Assembly (NCBI GenBank): GCA_011947345.1
Contig: JAAVTG010000621.1
Coordinates: forward strand, 62,001 to 126,000
Direction: 5' to 3'
DNA: 64,000 bases
Source of the DNA: Phytophthora quininea
Taxonomy: Eukaryota; Oomycota; Peronosporomycetes; Peronosporales; Peronosporaceae
Shown here: piece after piece, positions 12,929 to 23,640 of the stretch
How the letters are laid out: every line of letters begins with the position of its first letter
Numbering within the stretch: the first letter of the stretch is position 1
Made by a program: the position numbers and the translations under genes
The notes under the pieces: model-generated
Seen by the model: the letters and a program-made list of their open reading frames with translations, nothing else
Databases searched by the model: none
What the model was told of the DNA's origin: nothing

Positions 12929-13392
12929 GTCGAAATATGACGAAAACCCGCCTCGCCACCACATTCGACGAACGCTTCGATACCGATCGACCTACGCACC
13001 CCGCTCAGCCATACGCGGCCTTCGCTCGGTCGGACTCTGTCGTCAAACCCAGATCTGCCACTTCGAGCTCCTGTCTCGCCGAATTCGTCGCCACCACCAC
13101 GTGAGAGAGGCTTCGTTGCGGTGGCTCCAACTACCACCGCGCTCTTCTCTGATGCGCTCGATATTGCAGCGTCCGTCAGGGACACCAGAGCCATGGTCCA
13201 CAACTGTAATCGAAGTGAACAAGCTTCCTGGGGCACGTCCAAATCGATGCCAACGGGATGTAGTGGCGGCTCCAGAGTCATCGCAGAGCGATCGGCGCCC
13301 GCGGATGTGTGAAGCGGTGGTTGGCGATCTCCTAGAGCCGCGGGTGCGTCGGGAAGACTATCGCCGCAGGGGAGGGCAAAAGAACAACAAGA

Positions 13393-13465
13393 TATCGGAG
13401 GAGGGGATCGAACCCTCGATCTTGAGCGTGTTAAGCTCACGTCCTAACCACTAGACGACACCGAC
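13393..13465 (-). tRNA. tRNA-Val (AAC), unit 11
   Basis: Full 73-nt copy. Its 3' flank carries the shortest form of the GC-rich CGCGGATG microrepeat in the array, which explains the short 1283 bp spacing from the previous copy. Confidence 0.95.
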
Positions 13466-14129
13466 ACTCGGGACAACAAACACCCACACTCACACACAAA
13501 CCAACCCCCGGCAATGCGCGCTCTATACACACATCAACACAACCTTGCGCCGCTATCACCAATCACACGCACCAGCCACCGCCTTCCGCAGCTCTGCAGT
13601 CTCTCCAGGCTTCGCCTTGTTTACAACGTTTCGAGCGAGCGAGCTGACGACCTTCCACGCTGTTTCGGTACGCTCACCCCACCTGACGCCTGGGACGATA
13701 CACAGCGGGCGACATGCCACAGGAGACGACCCCATCCATGCGGCTCTGCGAGTGAATGCAGCCAAGACCGATGGCGCGCACTTTTTCCCGCGATGAAAGG
13801 CCAGTCTGATGACGCCACCCCCGGCCCGTTTGTTTAGTATCCATAACTAGACGACGGTTCAGGAGGTGATACCAACTGCCAGCGTACCGACTCTCGTAAT
13901 TACAATCGTCGATAGTGAACAACACGAACAGCACGACCTACGTGTCCTCAGCTTCGCCGTGGCTCGCTACCACGAAGGACGGCGTGTAACCGCAACAGAC
14001 CGACAGCAATGCAGAGCTACCGATCTGGCGTGCCCTCTAGGCGGTGGGGTGTATGTTTTGTGGCCAGACGAGCGTCCAAACGGCGACAGAAAATACGAAA
14101 GGGATGCAAGTGATTGCGGCAAAGGGGAT

Positions 14130-14210
14130 CGACAGCTGTGAGATTTGAACTCACGCGGGTTACCCCAATAGATTTCTAGTCTATCGCCTTAACCACTCGG
14201 CCAAGCTGTC
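14130..14210 (-). tRNA. tRNA-Ser (AGA), unit 11
   Basis: Full 81-nt copy. Confidence 0.95.
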
Positions 14211-14728
14211 GTCGAAATATGACGAAAACCCGCCTCGCCACCACATTCGACGAACGCTTCGATACCGATCGACCTACGCACCCCGCTCAGCCATACGCGG
14301 CCTTCGCTCGGTCGGACTCTGTCGTCAAACCCAGATCTGCCACTTCGAGCTCCTGTCTCGCCGAATTCGTCGCCACCACCACGTGAGAGAGGCTTCGTTG
14401 CGGTGGCTCCAACTACCACCGCGCTCTTCTCTGATGCGCTCGATATTGCAGCGTCCGTCAGGGACACCAGAGCCATGGTCCACAACTGTAATCGAAGTGA
14501 ACAAGCTTCCTGGGGCACGTCCAAATCGATGCCAACGGGATGTAGTGGCGGCTCCAGAGTCATCGCAGAGCGATCGGCGCCCGCGGATGCGCGCGCGGAT
14601 GTGTGAAGCGGTGGTTGGCGATCTCCTAGAGCCGCGGGTGCGTCGGGAAGACTATCGCCGCAGGGGAGGGCAAAAGAACAACAAGATATCGGAGGAGGGG
14701 ATCGAACACTCGATCTTGAGCGTGTTAA

Positions 14729-17700
14729 CCCCAACAAAAATATTTTTAGGATAAAAATAAGGATCAATTTTGAGAGCCCCGCTTGAAGTGTCCACGCGGA
14801 CACTTGAGGCATGATCAACATAAAATGAAAGATCGCCATCTCTTTTGTCTGTAAATTTACGGATCTGCTCCACGGTCATCCAACAGCTTCATGGAGCTGC
14901 GCCAAAATCTTGGATGCTCAACGGAGGCTTCGGGCAGATTTATCCTTAAGTTTAGGATAAACTTCACAGCCGAACGGATGCATTACCTGCTTCTTGCAGA
15001 CGCAGCGATCGCCGCCGCTTCTTGCTTGTGAGCCGAACGCTTGGAGCCCGGTTAGTGGAGGTGTCAACCGATGTCGATCTGTTTCGGAGCGGTGGTGGAG
15101 CTCGATTTTCGTTTGTCTTAGTCGACGTCAGTCGTTCTGGGTAGTTGCACGGGTTTGGTAGCTTTTTGTCAGCATGAAAGATGTCGAAGCACGACCGATT
15201 GCTATCCCAGCGCTTTGTTCGGCACAAAGACACCTTGCAGATGCTGCACTCAAAGCTGGTCTTATACCCTAGGCGGCTGTGGTCTTGGTTTTCAATGTCG
15301 TGGTTACGCCGGCAGCAGAGAACGCAGCTCCGCTGCAAAGCTCCTTCAATCCTTGTCTACAAACCAATTTATCAGAACTTCAGGATAGTTAGACTTAAAA
15401 GCAACGCTTACCGCAATATGTGCCTTTGCCTGCGAAAGCCGCAAGTCGATCCACTCCTTCTCGGTCTCAAAATGAAAACGCTTCTTGTAGGAGAATTCGT
15501 TGGTTATCTCAAAGGAGCTGGCTTGACGAGTATTTTCAGTTATTGTACTGAGTGGACGTGGTGCTTTGGGTCGTTGCGAGAGAGCCTCAGCAGCTTCACA
15601 ACAGAAATCACCGAAACTTGGAAGATTTTGTTTGTGTTTTTGATACGCTTTATACGTAGTACAAAGCGATCTGTTCATCAGAAATGAAAAGGACTAAACT
15701 CACGTTAGCCTGAAAAATAATATATCATCGAAACCTAGTACTTACCTGCAAAAGCAAAAATGTCTGGTGTGCGTTGTACACCAACGACATCAACATGCGA
15801 AGCCACACTGTCGCGGTCGGAGACAAGCGATAGTGCTTCGACTTCACGTTTTTCAAATATCTTGAATAGACGTCGATACCGCCTTTTACGCGGTTCCAAA
15901 GTGCAATAAGCGTCGGTATGATGTGCTTTGCGGGAGGTAAAGGCTGTCCTTTGTCATCAATCAACTTAACCAATGCCTTCCACAGAATCAGGTTTTGCTC
16001 CAACGTCGATCGATCAATGCAATGTCCTAGCTGAGCAGGATCGAAGTTGGGTACTGTGTCATTGTCGCCGTAAATCCAAGTCAGATATCCTTTTGAATTG
16101 CTTCTAGTGCGGCACGATAAGTCCAAGAGACTCCAGGCTCGACGCCAACATGTACAACCCGAATGATTGCCGTCGCAGATGCGTATACAAGGAAGCCATC
16201 TTGCACGCCACCACAGGCTATATTGTGCAGAAGTTGAAGACGATGACTTGCCTCAGGAATCACATCACATAGCCGTCCACCAAAACCCATCGTGCTCACA
16301 TCCACCGTCGAAAAAATACCCCACGAAGCTGCCAGTGCTCGTTCCCTCTGGACTGTGCGCGCTGTTGTTCGAGTTTTGTACTCCATGGTGGCATGAAAGC
16401 GTCCGCGTCGAATATTCAGAACCGAAGCAACGTTATCCGGGAGAAAGCAGCCACCGGCATACCTCTCCTGCAAATCGGTATTAGTACTTGGTCAGATTTG
16501 CTAGCAATAGAATTTCACGTACCTGCACAACAATCCGTACGATTTAAGCTGCTCTATATGATACATCGAATGCTTGTCAAGGAAAGTAGGGATGTGAGCA
16601 GCAATATTGTCTTCGTTGGCTGAACCAATCTTGGTATCTTGAGTTGAAAATGGTGCCATAAACCAAGCAGACAAGAGCGCCTCATCAATGATGAACCTAG
16701 CATTTTCGATCGACTCGTCATGTTCAGGCGCGGTAGTCGTGCTAGCACCAAGCAGACGATCAATCAGATCGTTTTTCTACCCGAAACCGGCAGTAGGGCG
16801 TCACGACACAAGTTCTTCAGCTCTGCGCACTTCTTTTGGTGAGTTCATCTCTTGGAAATGACTGCCCCAGCATTGTTTCACGGGAGTTCTGACTAGTTTG
16901 TTGAAGCGAAAGCAAAGAATGATAGTTTGAACGTCAGGATCACTTGCAGGATCAATCATAGTGTCGTCGGTAACAGAGCCACCACCAAAACGAGCAATGA
17001 CTTTGAAGATCTTTGCTGCAACAGATCCAGTTATCCGGAACTTGCGGAGGACAAACCAATCCGGTGTTCTCTGCATCTTCGTCAACAACTGCACTTTGTC
17101 CTCGAATGCACCGATATCGGTGCAGAGTCGCCGAATGAGCTCGGTGGCGTACGTCGTGTCACGATCTGGACTAAACGGAGCTGTCCACTGGTTCAAATCA
17201 ACAATCTCCTGTCTGCTTCTCGTACTCAATGCTGCAAGAATGGGGCGATATCTGTCAAAGGGCATGCATGTCTTGGCTGGTGGATAGCGCTTACTATTCC
17301 CGAAAAAGCATGACGGTGTTATGTGATAAATGCTCAACCACAGCTCCACCTCCAAAACTCAAATAGTTCATCTACGGTGACCGCTTCATCCTCAGCCAAG
17401 CGCGTTCACAAACTGTTGCAACTTCGAGAGAATTGGGGGATCCAGCCACGTGAACAGGATCTGTGATATGCTTATGCTTGCTGTGTTGTGTTGGGTGGTA
17501 CCAAACATCCGATGTAAGAGCCGCTTGACGACGCAGTCTGCTTCTACTCGTGCCTTCTCCAGCAAAAGCATTTCCACGTCGTCCACCTGTACATGAACAC
17601 GGCTGCAATTGACGTACTTCCAAGTCCCTGTAATTGTCTCCTCGTCATCGGAGTCGGTGTCCGACCACCACACGTCGTCGACGGATGATTCACTGTCGGA

Positions 17701-17881
17701 CATGGCTTCTAGCACCAAGCGTGGGCGAGCAGTGCGGACAAGGCCAGTGAGCACAGCGCTGGTGCTTCAGCAGACCAACACTCTTTTATCCTAAAGATAA
17801 TGTGTTAAGGATAAAATTTGTGCAGAAACGAAATACGCAACACTCAATTGATCCTCATTTTTAGGATAAATTTTGTTGGGG
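14729..17881 (-). mobile_element. piggyBac-like DNA transposon, 3,153 bp, degenerate
   Basis: The insert is bounded by TTAA duplications. Its ends are inverted: the left starts CCCCAACAAAAATATTTTT and the right, read inwards, starts CCCCAACAAAATTTATCC; both continue with AGGATAAA and GGATCAATT motifs. TTAA targets with a C-rich terminal triplet are diagnostic of the piggyBac superfamily. The interior encodes a fragmented piggyBac-family transposase on the minus strand. The two TIRs differ by small indels and the coding region is broken, so the copy is unlikely to be autonomous. Confidence 0.9.
14964..17754 (-). pseudogene. piggyBac-type DDE transposase, multiply frameshifted
   Basis: Pieces in order on the minus strand: an acidic N-terminus (17754-17392, SDTDSDDEET); a segment with MPFDRYRPILAAL (17355-16801), like the early catalytic region of the family; a GFGGRLCDVIPEASHRLQLL segment (16473-16081); a YSRYLKNVKSKHYRLSP segment preceded by NRVKGGIDV (16126-15725), matching the family's late catalytic block; then a C-terminal cysteine-rich domain with CVLCCRR, CSICKVSLC and a DIFH motif (15338-14964), the zinc-binding tail seen in piggyBac-derived proteins. 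At least five frame changes and stops separate the pieces. No single reading frame covers the full catalytic triad. Confidence 0.82.
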
Positions 17882-18581
17882 TTAAGCTCACGTCCTAACC
17901 ACTAGACGACACCGACACTCGGGACAACAAACACCCACACTCACACACAAACCAACCCCCGGCAATGCGCGCTCTATACACACATCAACACAACCTTGCG
18001 CCGCTATCACCAATCACACGCACCAGCCACCGCCTTCCGCAGCTCTGCAGTCTCTCCAGGCTTCGCCTTGTTTACAACGTTTCGAGCGAGCGAGCTGACG
18101 ACCTTCCACGCTGTTTCGGTACGCTCTCACCCCACCTGACGCCTGGGACGATACACAGCGGGCGACATGCCACAGGAGACGACCCCATCCATGCGGCTCT
18201 GCGAGTGAATGCAGCCAAGACCGATGGCGCGCACTTTTTCCCGCGATGAAAGGCCAGTCTGATGACGCCACCCCGGCCCGTTTGTTTAGTATCCATAACT
18301 AGACGACGGTTCAGGAGGTGATACCAACTGCCAGCGTACCGACTCTCGTAATTACAATCGTCGATAGTGAACAACACGAACAGCACGACCTACGTGTCCT
18401 CAGCTTCGCCGTGGCTCGCTACCACGAAGGACGGCGTGTAACCGCAACAGACCGACAGCAATGCAGAGCTACCGATCTGGCGTGCCCTCTAGGCGGTGGG
18501 GTGTATGTTTTGTGGCCAGACGAGCGTCCAAACGGCGACAGAAAATACGAAAGGGATGCAAGTGATTGCGGCAAAGGGGAT

Positions 18582-18662
18582 CGACAGCTGTGAGATTTGA
18601 ACTCACGCGGGTTACCCCAATAGATTTCTAGTCTATCGCCTTAACCACTCGGCCAAGCTGTC
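18582..18662 (-). tRNA. tRNA-Ser (AGA), unit 12
   Basis: Full 81-nt copy in the unit to the right of the transposon. Confidence 0.95.
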
Positions 18663-19139
18663 GTCGAAATATGACGAAAACCCGCCTCGCCACCACATTC
18701 GACGAACGCTTCGATACCGATCGACCTACGCACCCCGCTCAGCCATACGCGGCCTTCGCTCGGTCGGACTCTGTCGTCAAACCCAGATCTGCCACTTCGA
18801 GCTCCTGTCTCGCCGAATTCGTCGCCACCACCACGTGAGAGAGGCTTCGTTGCGGTGGCTCCAACTACCACCGTGCTCTTCTCTGATGCGCTCGATATTG
18901 CAGCGTCCGTCAGGGACACCAGAGCCATGGTCCACAACTGTAATCGAAGTGAACAAGCTTCCTGGGGCACGTCCAAATCGATGCCAACGGGATGTAGTGG
19001 CGGCTCCAGAGTCATCTCAGAGCGATCGGCGCCCGCGGATGCGCGCGCGGATGTGTGAAGCGGTGGTTGGCGATCTCCTAGAGCCGCGGGTGCGTCGGGA
19101 AGACTATCGCCGCAGGGGAGGGCAAAAAGAACAACAAGA

Positions 19140-19212
19140 TATCGGAGGAGGGGATCGAACCCTCGATCTTGAGCGTGTTAAGCTCACGTCCTAACCAGTA
19201 GACGACACCGAC
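19140..19212 (-). tRNA. tRNA-Val (AAC), terminal unit 13
   Basis: Seventy-three nt with one substitution in the D-arm/A-box (plus strand CCAGTAG instead of CCACTAG), so CTAGTGG becomes CTACTGG. Array homology ends about 5 bp beyond its 5' end. Terminal copies escape homogenisation more easily, which fits a degenerate edge copy. Confidence 0.88.
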
Positions 19213-19281
19213 ACTTATCAGGGATGATTGTTTTTTGTTGTTGTATATATTAGGGCACACAGCACTGCTTTGCGTAGCAGG

Positions 19282-19629
19282 ATGGCGACGACTGCGCCGG
19301 CGCCGAAAGGAGTGATCACCTGTAGGACGGCGCGGTTAAAAAGCAGATGCAGGCTGCCTACGATTGCGGCGATGCCACTCCTGAAGAGCATCATTTGGAT
19401 GGTACGCTCTAAGAGGAAGGTGTGCTTTCACGCAGTGAGGTATTGTACGTTTCGTGCATTTTGGCACACACCAGCCATTCATGACGACTTGCTGAAGGAA
19501 GTACAACGAGTTAGTGCTGATATAATAGAAAATTTGGCGGGGTTAACGATTTCGAGAACGAGAAATAAGTTACGAGAACAAATGGCACTCGATGCGCGTG
19601 CCATTCGTTTTGGCATCTCGTCAGCCTAA
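19282..19629 (+). CDS. Hypothetical ORF upstream of Tc1-like transposase
   Basis: A 115-codon frame beginning ATG GCG ACG ACT and ending 17 bp before the transposase start. It is rich in Arg and Ala with no recognised domain. It could be an accessory ORF of the element, a decayed host fragment, or chance. Its position between the array edge and the transposase is the only argument for keeping it. Confidence 0.2.
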   Translation: MATTAPAPKGVITCRTARLKSRCRLPTIAAMPLLKSIIWMVRSKRKVCFHAVRYCTFRAFWHTPAIHDDLLKEVQRVSADIIENLAGLTISRTRNKLREQMALDARAIRFGISSA

Positions 19630-19646
19630 TCATCACACTCACAAGA

Positions 19647-20613
19647 ATGACCAAGTCCAGTGACCTTCGCTGGCGTGCTGTCACACTAGTCCACGTGTAC
19701 GACATCGAGGTGTTAGTTGTCGCTAGCGTTTTGGGAGCTTCCAAGCGCTCCATTCAGCGGTGGTATGGGTGGTTTTTGAGTCGAGGCACTGTTGAGCGCC
19801 ATGCAAAGAAGCAAAAACGTCAAGATGGCCACGCGAGGTGTGTGAATTTGTCGCCAAGTATGCTGAATCTCACTCGTGCTTCTACCTAGACGAGCTGCGC
19901 AGTGCACTAAAGTTGCAGTTTCCTGCATTACGGAATACGTCTGAGGCTACGATCTGCAGATCGCTACGTATTGATCTCCATCTTACTCGCAAGATTCTCA
20001 GCAAGAGAGCGAGAGAGGCTGCTCCTGCGGAGATCGCTGTGTACTACAACAAGCTAATGCCGTTTTATTCCGGCTCAGAGCAACTCGTCTTCATTGATGA
20101 GACGGCTAAAGCTGGACGTGATTGCATGCGTCGGTACGCATGGTCACCTAGAGGATTACCAGCAGCTGTCGAGTTGCCCTTTGCGAGAGGAGAACACGTT
20201 TCGGTGCTGGCTGCTATGGATACTACTGGTTTCATGGCATGGGAGATGACAAGAGGGACATTTTCGCGAAAAGAGTTTCACAAAACTTTCAGAGAAAAGA
20301 TTGCGTCGATGCTAAACCCGTGGCCTCTTCCTCGAAGCATTGTCCAAAAGGACAATGCTAAGATACACATGTATCGTGAGCTGGAGGAACTGGTACACTC
20401 AACGGGCGCTTTGCTATTTTTCTCCCGCCATATTGCCCCCAATTGAATCCGATCGAGGTTTCGTTTTCACTTCTTAAGCGATGGATTATGAATCACGCCA
20501 ACATGGCATTTCATGCCAACCCAGAAGCTGCGATGGATGTAGCGTTGCGAGAATGTACTCGTGCCAATGACACCGTAGGGAAAATTTGTACCGCAAATGC
20601 GGCTACTCTTTAG
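19647..20613 (+). pseudogene. Tc1/mariner (IS630-type) transposase, frameshifted
   Basis: The N-terminal frame (from 19647) has a helix-turn-helix-like stretch, VLGASKRSIQRWYGWF. A second frame starting near 19823 continues with CEFVAKYAE, then LVFIDET (first catalytic Asp), RRYAWSPRGLPA (typical of the DDE_3/IS630 core) and VQKDNAKIHM (second Asp with the DNAxxH pattern). The last part is in a third frame: LPPYCPQLNPIEV, carrying the final acidic residue, to a stop at 20611-20613. Two frame changes, near 19825 and 20430, break the gene. Transposition would follow a DDE/D cut-and-paste mechanism at TA sites; no clean TIR/TA pair was found. Confidence 0.85.
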
Positions 20614-20683
20614 GCCTAGTTGAACATGTATTCATCGAAAAATAAACTAAAAGGAAAATGAGCTACAGGAGCTCTTCGTCGTT

Positions 20684-21550
20684 TTAACTGGTTTCTTCTT
20701 CGAAACTCTCGTCGCCGTCATTGATATCATCTTGTCCTAGATTTTCATCATCAGCGTGGTCATCATCCGGCATATCATGCGGTTCATTTGTTGGTGCAAC
20801 ACCACGGTCACGATACGGTGGCGTCAAGTCATACCCAGGCAGTCCTAGCGCTCGCCAAACCTCCTGGATATCCAGATCTATAGGTACTAAAACTCCATTA
20901 AGGCGCACATGAATGCGACGTGTCTCGCCTGTTGCAGCTGCAGTTGCAGCAGCAAATTTCTTGTTGATGGGCTTGAGCACGTGAATCGATGTAGTTTAGC
21001 TGACGGAATGTCACGTTATCAGGCCGAACTACGGATGCATCGTCAGGCTGTCGGGCTTGGACAGTGGCCCAGTAATCGAGTGATGCCGGACCGACTGGCG
21101 AGCTGTTCGTGGCTTGAATATGCTCAGAAATTCTTCTAGTTGAACTTGCCATGCGGGCGGCAGTAGCACGGTGAATTGGATTATGGTTCTGGACTCTAGT
21201 CACATACAGAAACAAATGAAATCGATGATCCTGGCGCTTTGGGTTTGCCCATATTGCTGCAAAAGTTTCGGTGAAGGCTGTGTCGTCCTCAGGCACGCGT
21301 ATGTATTCGCGGTGCCGAGCATTAACTGTTGGCTTAATGTAGCCGCCTGAATCCGGTTCCCAAGTGACGGCAGCGTCTCCAGCAACAAGGCGCTTAAGCC
21401 GTTCGCGTAGCACTACGTAACCCTCTGCTACAGCAAACGTGATCTCGTGCACAGCAAAACCTTTCGGACATCGTTCAGCGGTATTCCGGTCTTGAATGTC
21501 GCCTTGGCTTCGCTCGTCGCGGGTAGTGAGGTCTCTGCAGCGTCATCCAT
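20684..21550 (-). pseudogene. Unknown conserved-looking ORF convergent with Tc1-like transposase
   Basis: Read from ATG at 21550 (MDDAAETSLPA) through at least two frame changes (near 21440 and 20960), it gives a protein of about 285 residues. A middle segment contains EITFAVAEGYVVLRERLKRL and a C-terminal acidic tail (DDDHADDENLGQDD). I recognise no catalytic motif. It faces the transposase tail-to-tail with about 70 bp between them, so it may be the second gene of the same element, for example a DNA-binding accessory protein. That role is a guess. Confidence 0.4.
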
Positions 21551-21994
21551 TTTCCTTGCAGGACGAGTTGGTTGGTGTGAAAGGACGACGATTTGCTACT
21601 GCGACAACGAAAAGCCGACAACGACTTCTAAAAGTAGACTAACGATTTGCACGACGAATAGCTGGTGCAAAATATGTGAAACGTACAATACTAACCGATG
21701 TTAAATGTTGCTTGAATGTGGTCTAGGTGCTGCCTTTCAGACTGTCTCTTGATATATTGAGTGTAAGCTTGTTCTGTGCACGGTGCGCTTTAAGCGCACA
21801 AACGGCTCGTTCAGGAATAACACGTTATGCTTGAGACGAGGTTGCGCACAGCGGGACCATCATGTATTTCGACGGACCATTCTTGCTATCCATGGTGTAG
21901 CTTAGGTGCCCAAGATGAGTTGTGTGAACGCCCCACTTAATATTTTAGCTGACGCACTAACCTCGCTAACCTCGCTGATAATGTGTGTTATGGT
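21551..21994. other. Unannotated transposon-derived spacer
   Basis: About 440 bp with no convincing frame. It is AT-richer than the array and contains no recognisable TIR. It probably spans the end of the Tc1-like element and the start of the Crypton-like remnant. Confidence 0.3.
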
Positions 21995-22884
21995 CTATAA
22001 ATGTTGTTTGTTGGCGTGGTCCATCAAGTCTGGGACAACTTCCTCTAAGGGTGTTGCTTGGGATGACGTCTCTGTGAGCACTTTGGCCTTGAGAGCAGCT
22101 GCAAATACATTGAACGCATTCGTGTTGAACGCAAGATTCCTCCACAATATATGGGTCGCATGTATTTCACGCAGCAGAATAGCATCTTGGAGAACGACTA
22201 CACCAAAGTAGAGCAGCAATTCCAAAAGAATATCAATTGATATGTGTGGCACTGACTGCTTTACATTGATAGCTTTCCAAACTTGGCAAGTGTAATGTTA
22301 TACAACGCAGGCTCTAAAATATTAGGAACGGCCTCCACTTGAACACTCCATCGGAAAAAGAGATAGAGATCGAGCGTGTCAACAGAGCAAACCTCGACAT
22401 TTCAATATCTAATGCACGAACCAAATTCACGAACCAAATTCACGGCGCTGGTCCTGGTCCGTCTTTCCCTATTCCACGCGCGTACACTCCCTCGTAATAT
22501 CCATGAATGATACACAACATGGGTCGTGCGGTTCTATAAGTCGCTACCAGCTTTGAGATTCATAAAATAACGAGAGATTGCCACCAGGTGCTCAGTTATA
22601 CAATATCCGTCCACCAAAGATCCAACACCCCGATCTACGAACTCACATGTATTCTTCTCGTGTTTCTCGTGATTGAGAGACGACAACAGAGCTTTGATCA
22701 AATTGTTTCTCGGGTGCGGGTGAGTGTACGCTCCTCTGCTATATTGGTCATTATACAAGCCAGAAATTGCGTTGACATACATCTCCATCGTCGCCACTTC
22801 GACCTTGCCTGTCGAGTTCTCCAAACGAACTTCATGACTAACAACTTTTCCATGAGAAAAAGGCGCAATTTCGCCGCCGCGCAT
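21995..22884 (-). pseudogene. Crypton-like (Ndc10-type tyrosine recombinase) remnant
   Basis: Two same-strand fragments. The upstream piece (22884-22534) contains EMYVNAISGLYNDQYSRGAY, then HPRNNLIKALLSSL and FVDRGVGSLVDGY, resembling the N-terminal part of oomycete Crypton/Ndc10-domain proteins as I recall them. The downstream piece (22252-21995) contains LQDAILLREIHATHILWRN and VVPDLMDH, resembling their C-terminal tail. The catalytic tyrosine-recombinase core between them (22253-22533) is not readable. Family assignment rests on remembered motif similarity, so confidence is moderate. Confidence 0.45.
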
Positions 22885-22987
22885 GTTTGTTATTTTGAAT
22901 TTGGGGCGAAAGTTCCGATAAAGTACGATTATGTGACACCTACCTATGCTGCTTCACTCTACTTGGCACCGATTAGGTGTTATTGTT

Positions 22988-23640
22988 TTCGACCAATGGG
23001 CGCCGCCTTCATATGAAGGCGCTTGACAGCCAATTGCAGCGCCGGTTAAGTCATTACGTACACAATATAACACAAATTTAGCCCAGTGAGAAATATTTAA
23101 TAGATGTATTGGTATAAACTATTTACAGCCAATGGCCTATTTCTGGCGGTAGCGATGGCGACGGGTGGAGATGGCAGCGAGCTTCGCGTGGTGGTTTTGG
23201 CGGCTAGAACTACGGCAAGTCAATGGTGAACGCTACTGCAGCATGGTCTCCTGGTGCTGGTCGAGTCGTGACAGCGGCTGCTCGGCAGAAGCTGCGCTTT
23301 CAGCGACACGCCCGACATCGCCGAGATGCGCTCCTGGCATGTGGTCTTTCAGGCGCCCCACTCAAGAGCTCCTCACAGCAAACACAGTGGAGGCACTGGT
23401 GGCCAAGACCGTTGAGGTTGAGCAGTGCGCACGCGTCCCCTCGGTCGAGCAGGAAGCGCACGTAAAGTTTCCATGTTCCATCACTTTTGGTTGTGATTGC
23501 GCTAACGTTAGTTTTACACACATATCGTACTTAACACAAAGATCCCCATATATGGGCCACCACCCTGGGCCGCCTTCGGCAGCGATGAGAGCTCGGATCT
23601 TGTCCATTGAAACTCGGCGATGGGCTGATGCACGGACAGG
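22988..23640 (-). mobile_element. Degenerate copy of a Helitron 5' region
   Basis: Matches the Helitron derivative further right in several blocks: ACAATATAACACAAATTTA (about 23061 versus 32280), CTGGCGGTAGCGAYGGCGACG (about 23144 versus 32362), the zinc-finger ORF region (23290-23480) and GGATCTTGTCCATYGAAACTCGGCGA (about 23598 versus 32987). A block like 32940-32985 also occurs at the wrong end, at 22993-23045, so the copy is rearranged. The encoded cysteine-rich segment (GLGHQCLHCVCCEELL) survives but is frameshifted. Confidence 0.6.

Larger units (their letters stand above)
14687..17916 (-). pseudogene. tRNA-Val (AAC), unit 12, split by a piggyBac-like insertion
   Basis: The 3' part of the tRNA lies at 14687-14728 and the 5' part at 17886-17916, with TTAA present at both junctions (14725-14728 and 17882-17885). 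Removing the insert and one TTAA restores an exact 73-nt gene of 42 + 31 bases. The TTAA target is anticodon-loop positions 32-35 (TTAACAC), so the insertion separates the anticodon stem halves and abolishes function. The 3' half also has a C-to-A change (plus strand GAACACT at about 14705), which breaks a T-stem pair. Confidence 0.93.
1..19217. repeat. Tandem array of ~1.3 kb tRNA-Val/tRNA-Ser units
   Basis: About 13 head-to-tail near-identical units are seen. Spacing between successive tRNA-Val genes is 1319, 1317, 1319, 1321, 1307, 1296, 1295, 1291, 1294, 1283 and 1294 bp, then 1296 bp once the inserted transposon is subtracted. Each unit holds tRNA-Val(AAC) and tRNA-Ser(AGA), both on the minus strand, separated by 0.5-0.7 kb of non-coding DNA with runs such as CACACACTCACACACA and an AACACGAACAACACGAAC micro-repeat. 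The array enters from outside the window on the left and stops at about 19217, where the sequence after the last tRNA-Val departs from the consensus. Open frames in the units (up to about 130 codons on either strand) recur only because the DNA is repeated; none resembles a known protein. Confidence 0.97.

Noticed and set aside
47..14000. Recurrent open frames of 60-180 codons in every array unit on both strands
   Set aside because: They overlap each other and the tRNA genes, have no recognised domains, change with unit indels, and persist only because the DNA is repeated.
1..19217. Possible CRISPR-like or rDNA array
   Set aside because: Units are 1.3 kb with conserved spacers and tRNA genes; there are no short direct repeats with unique spacers and no 5S, 18S or 28S sequence.
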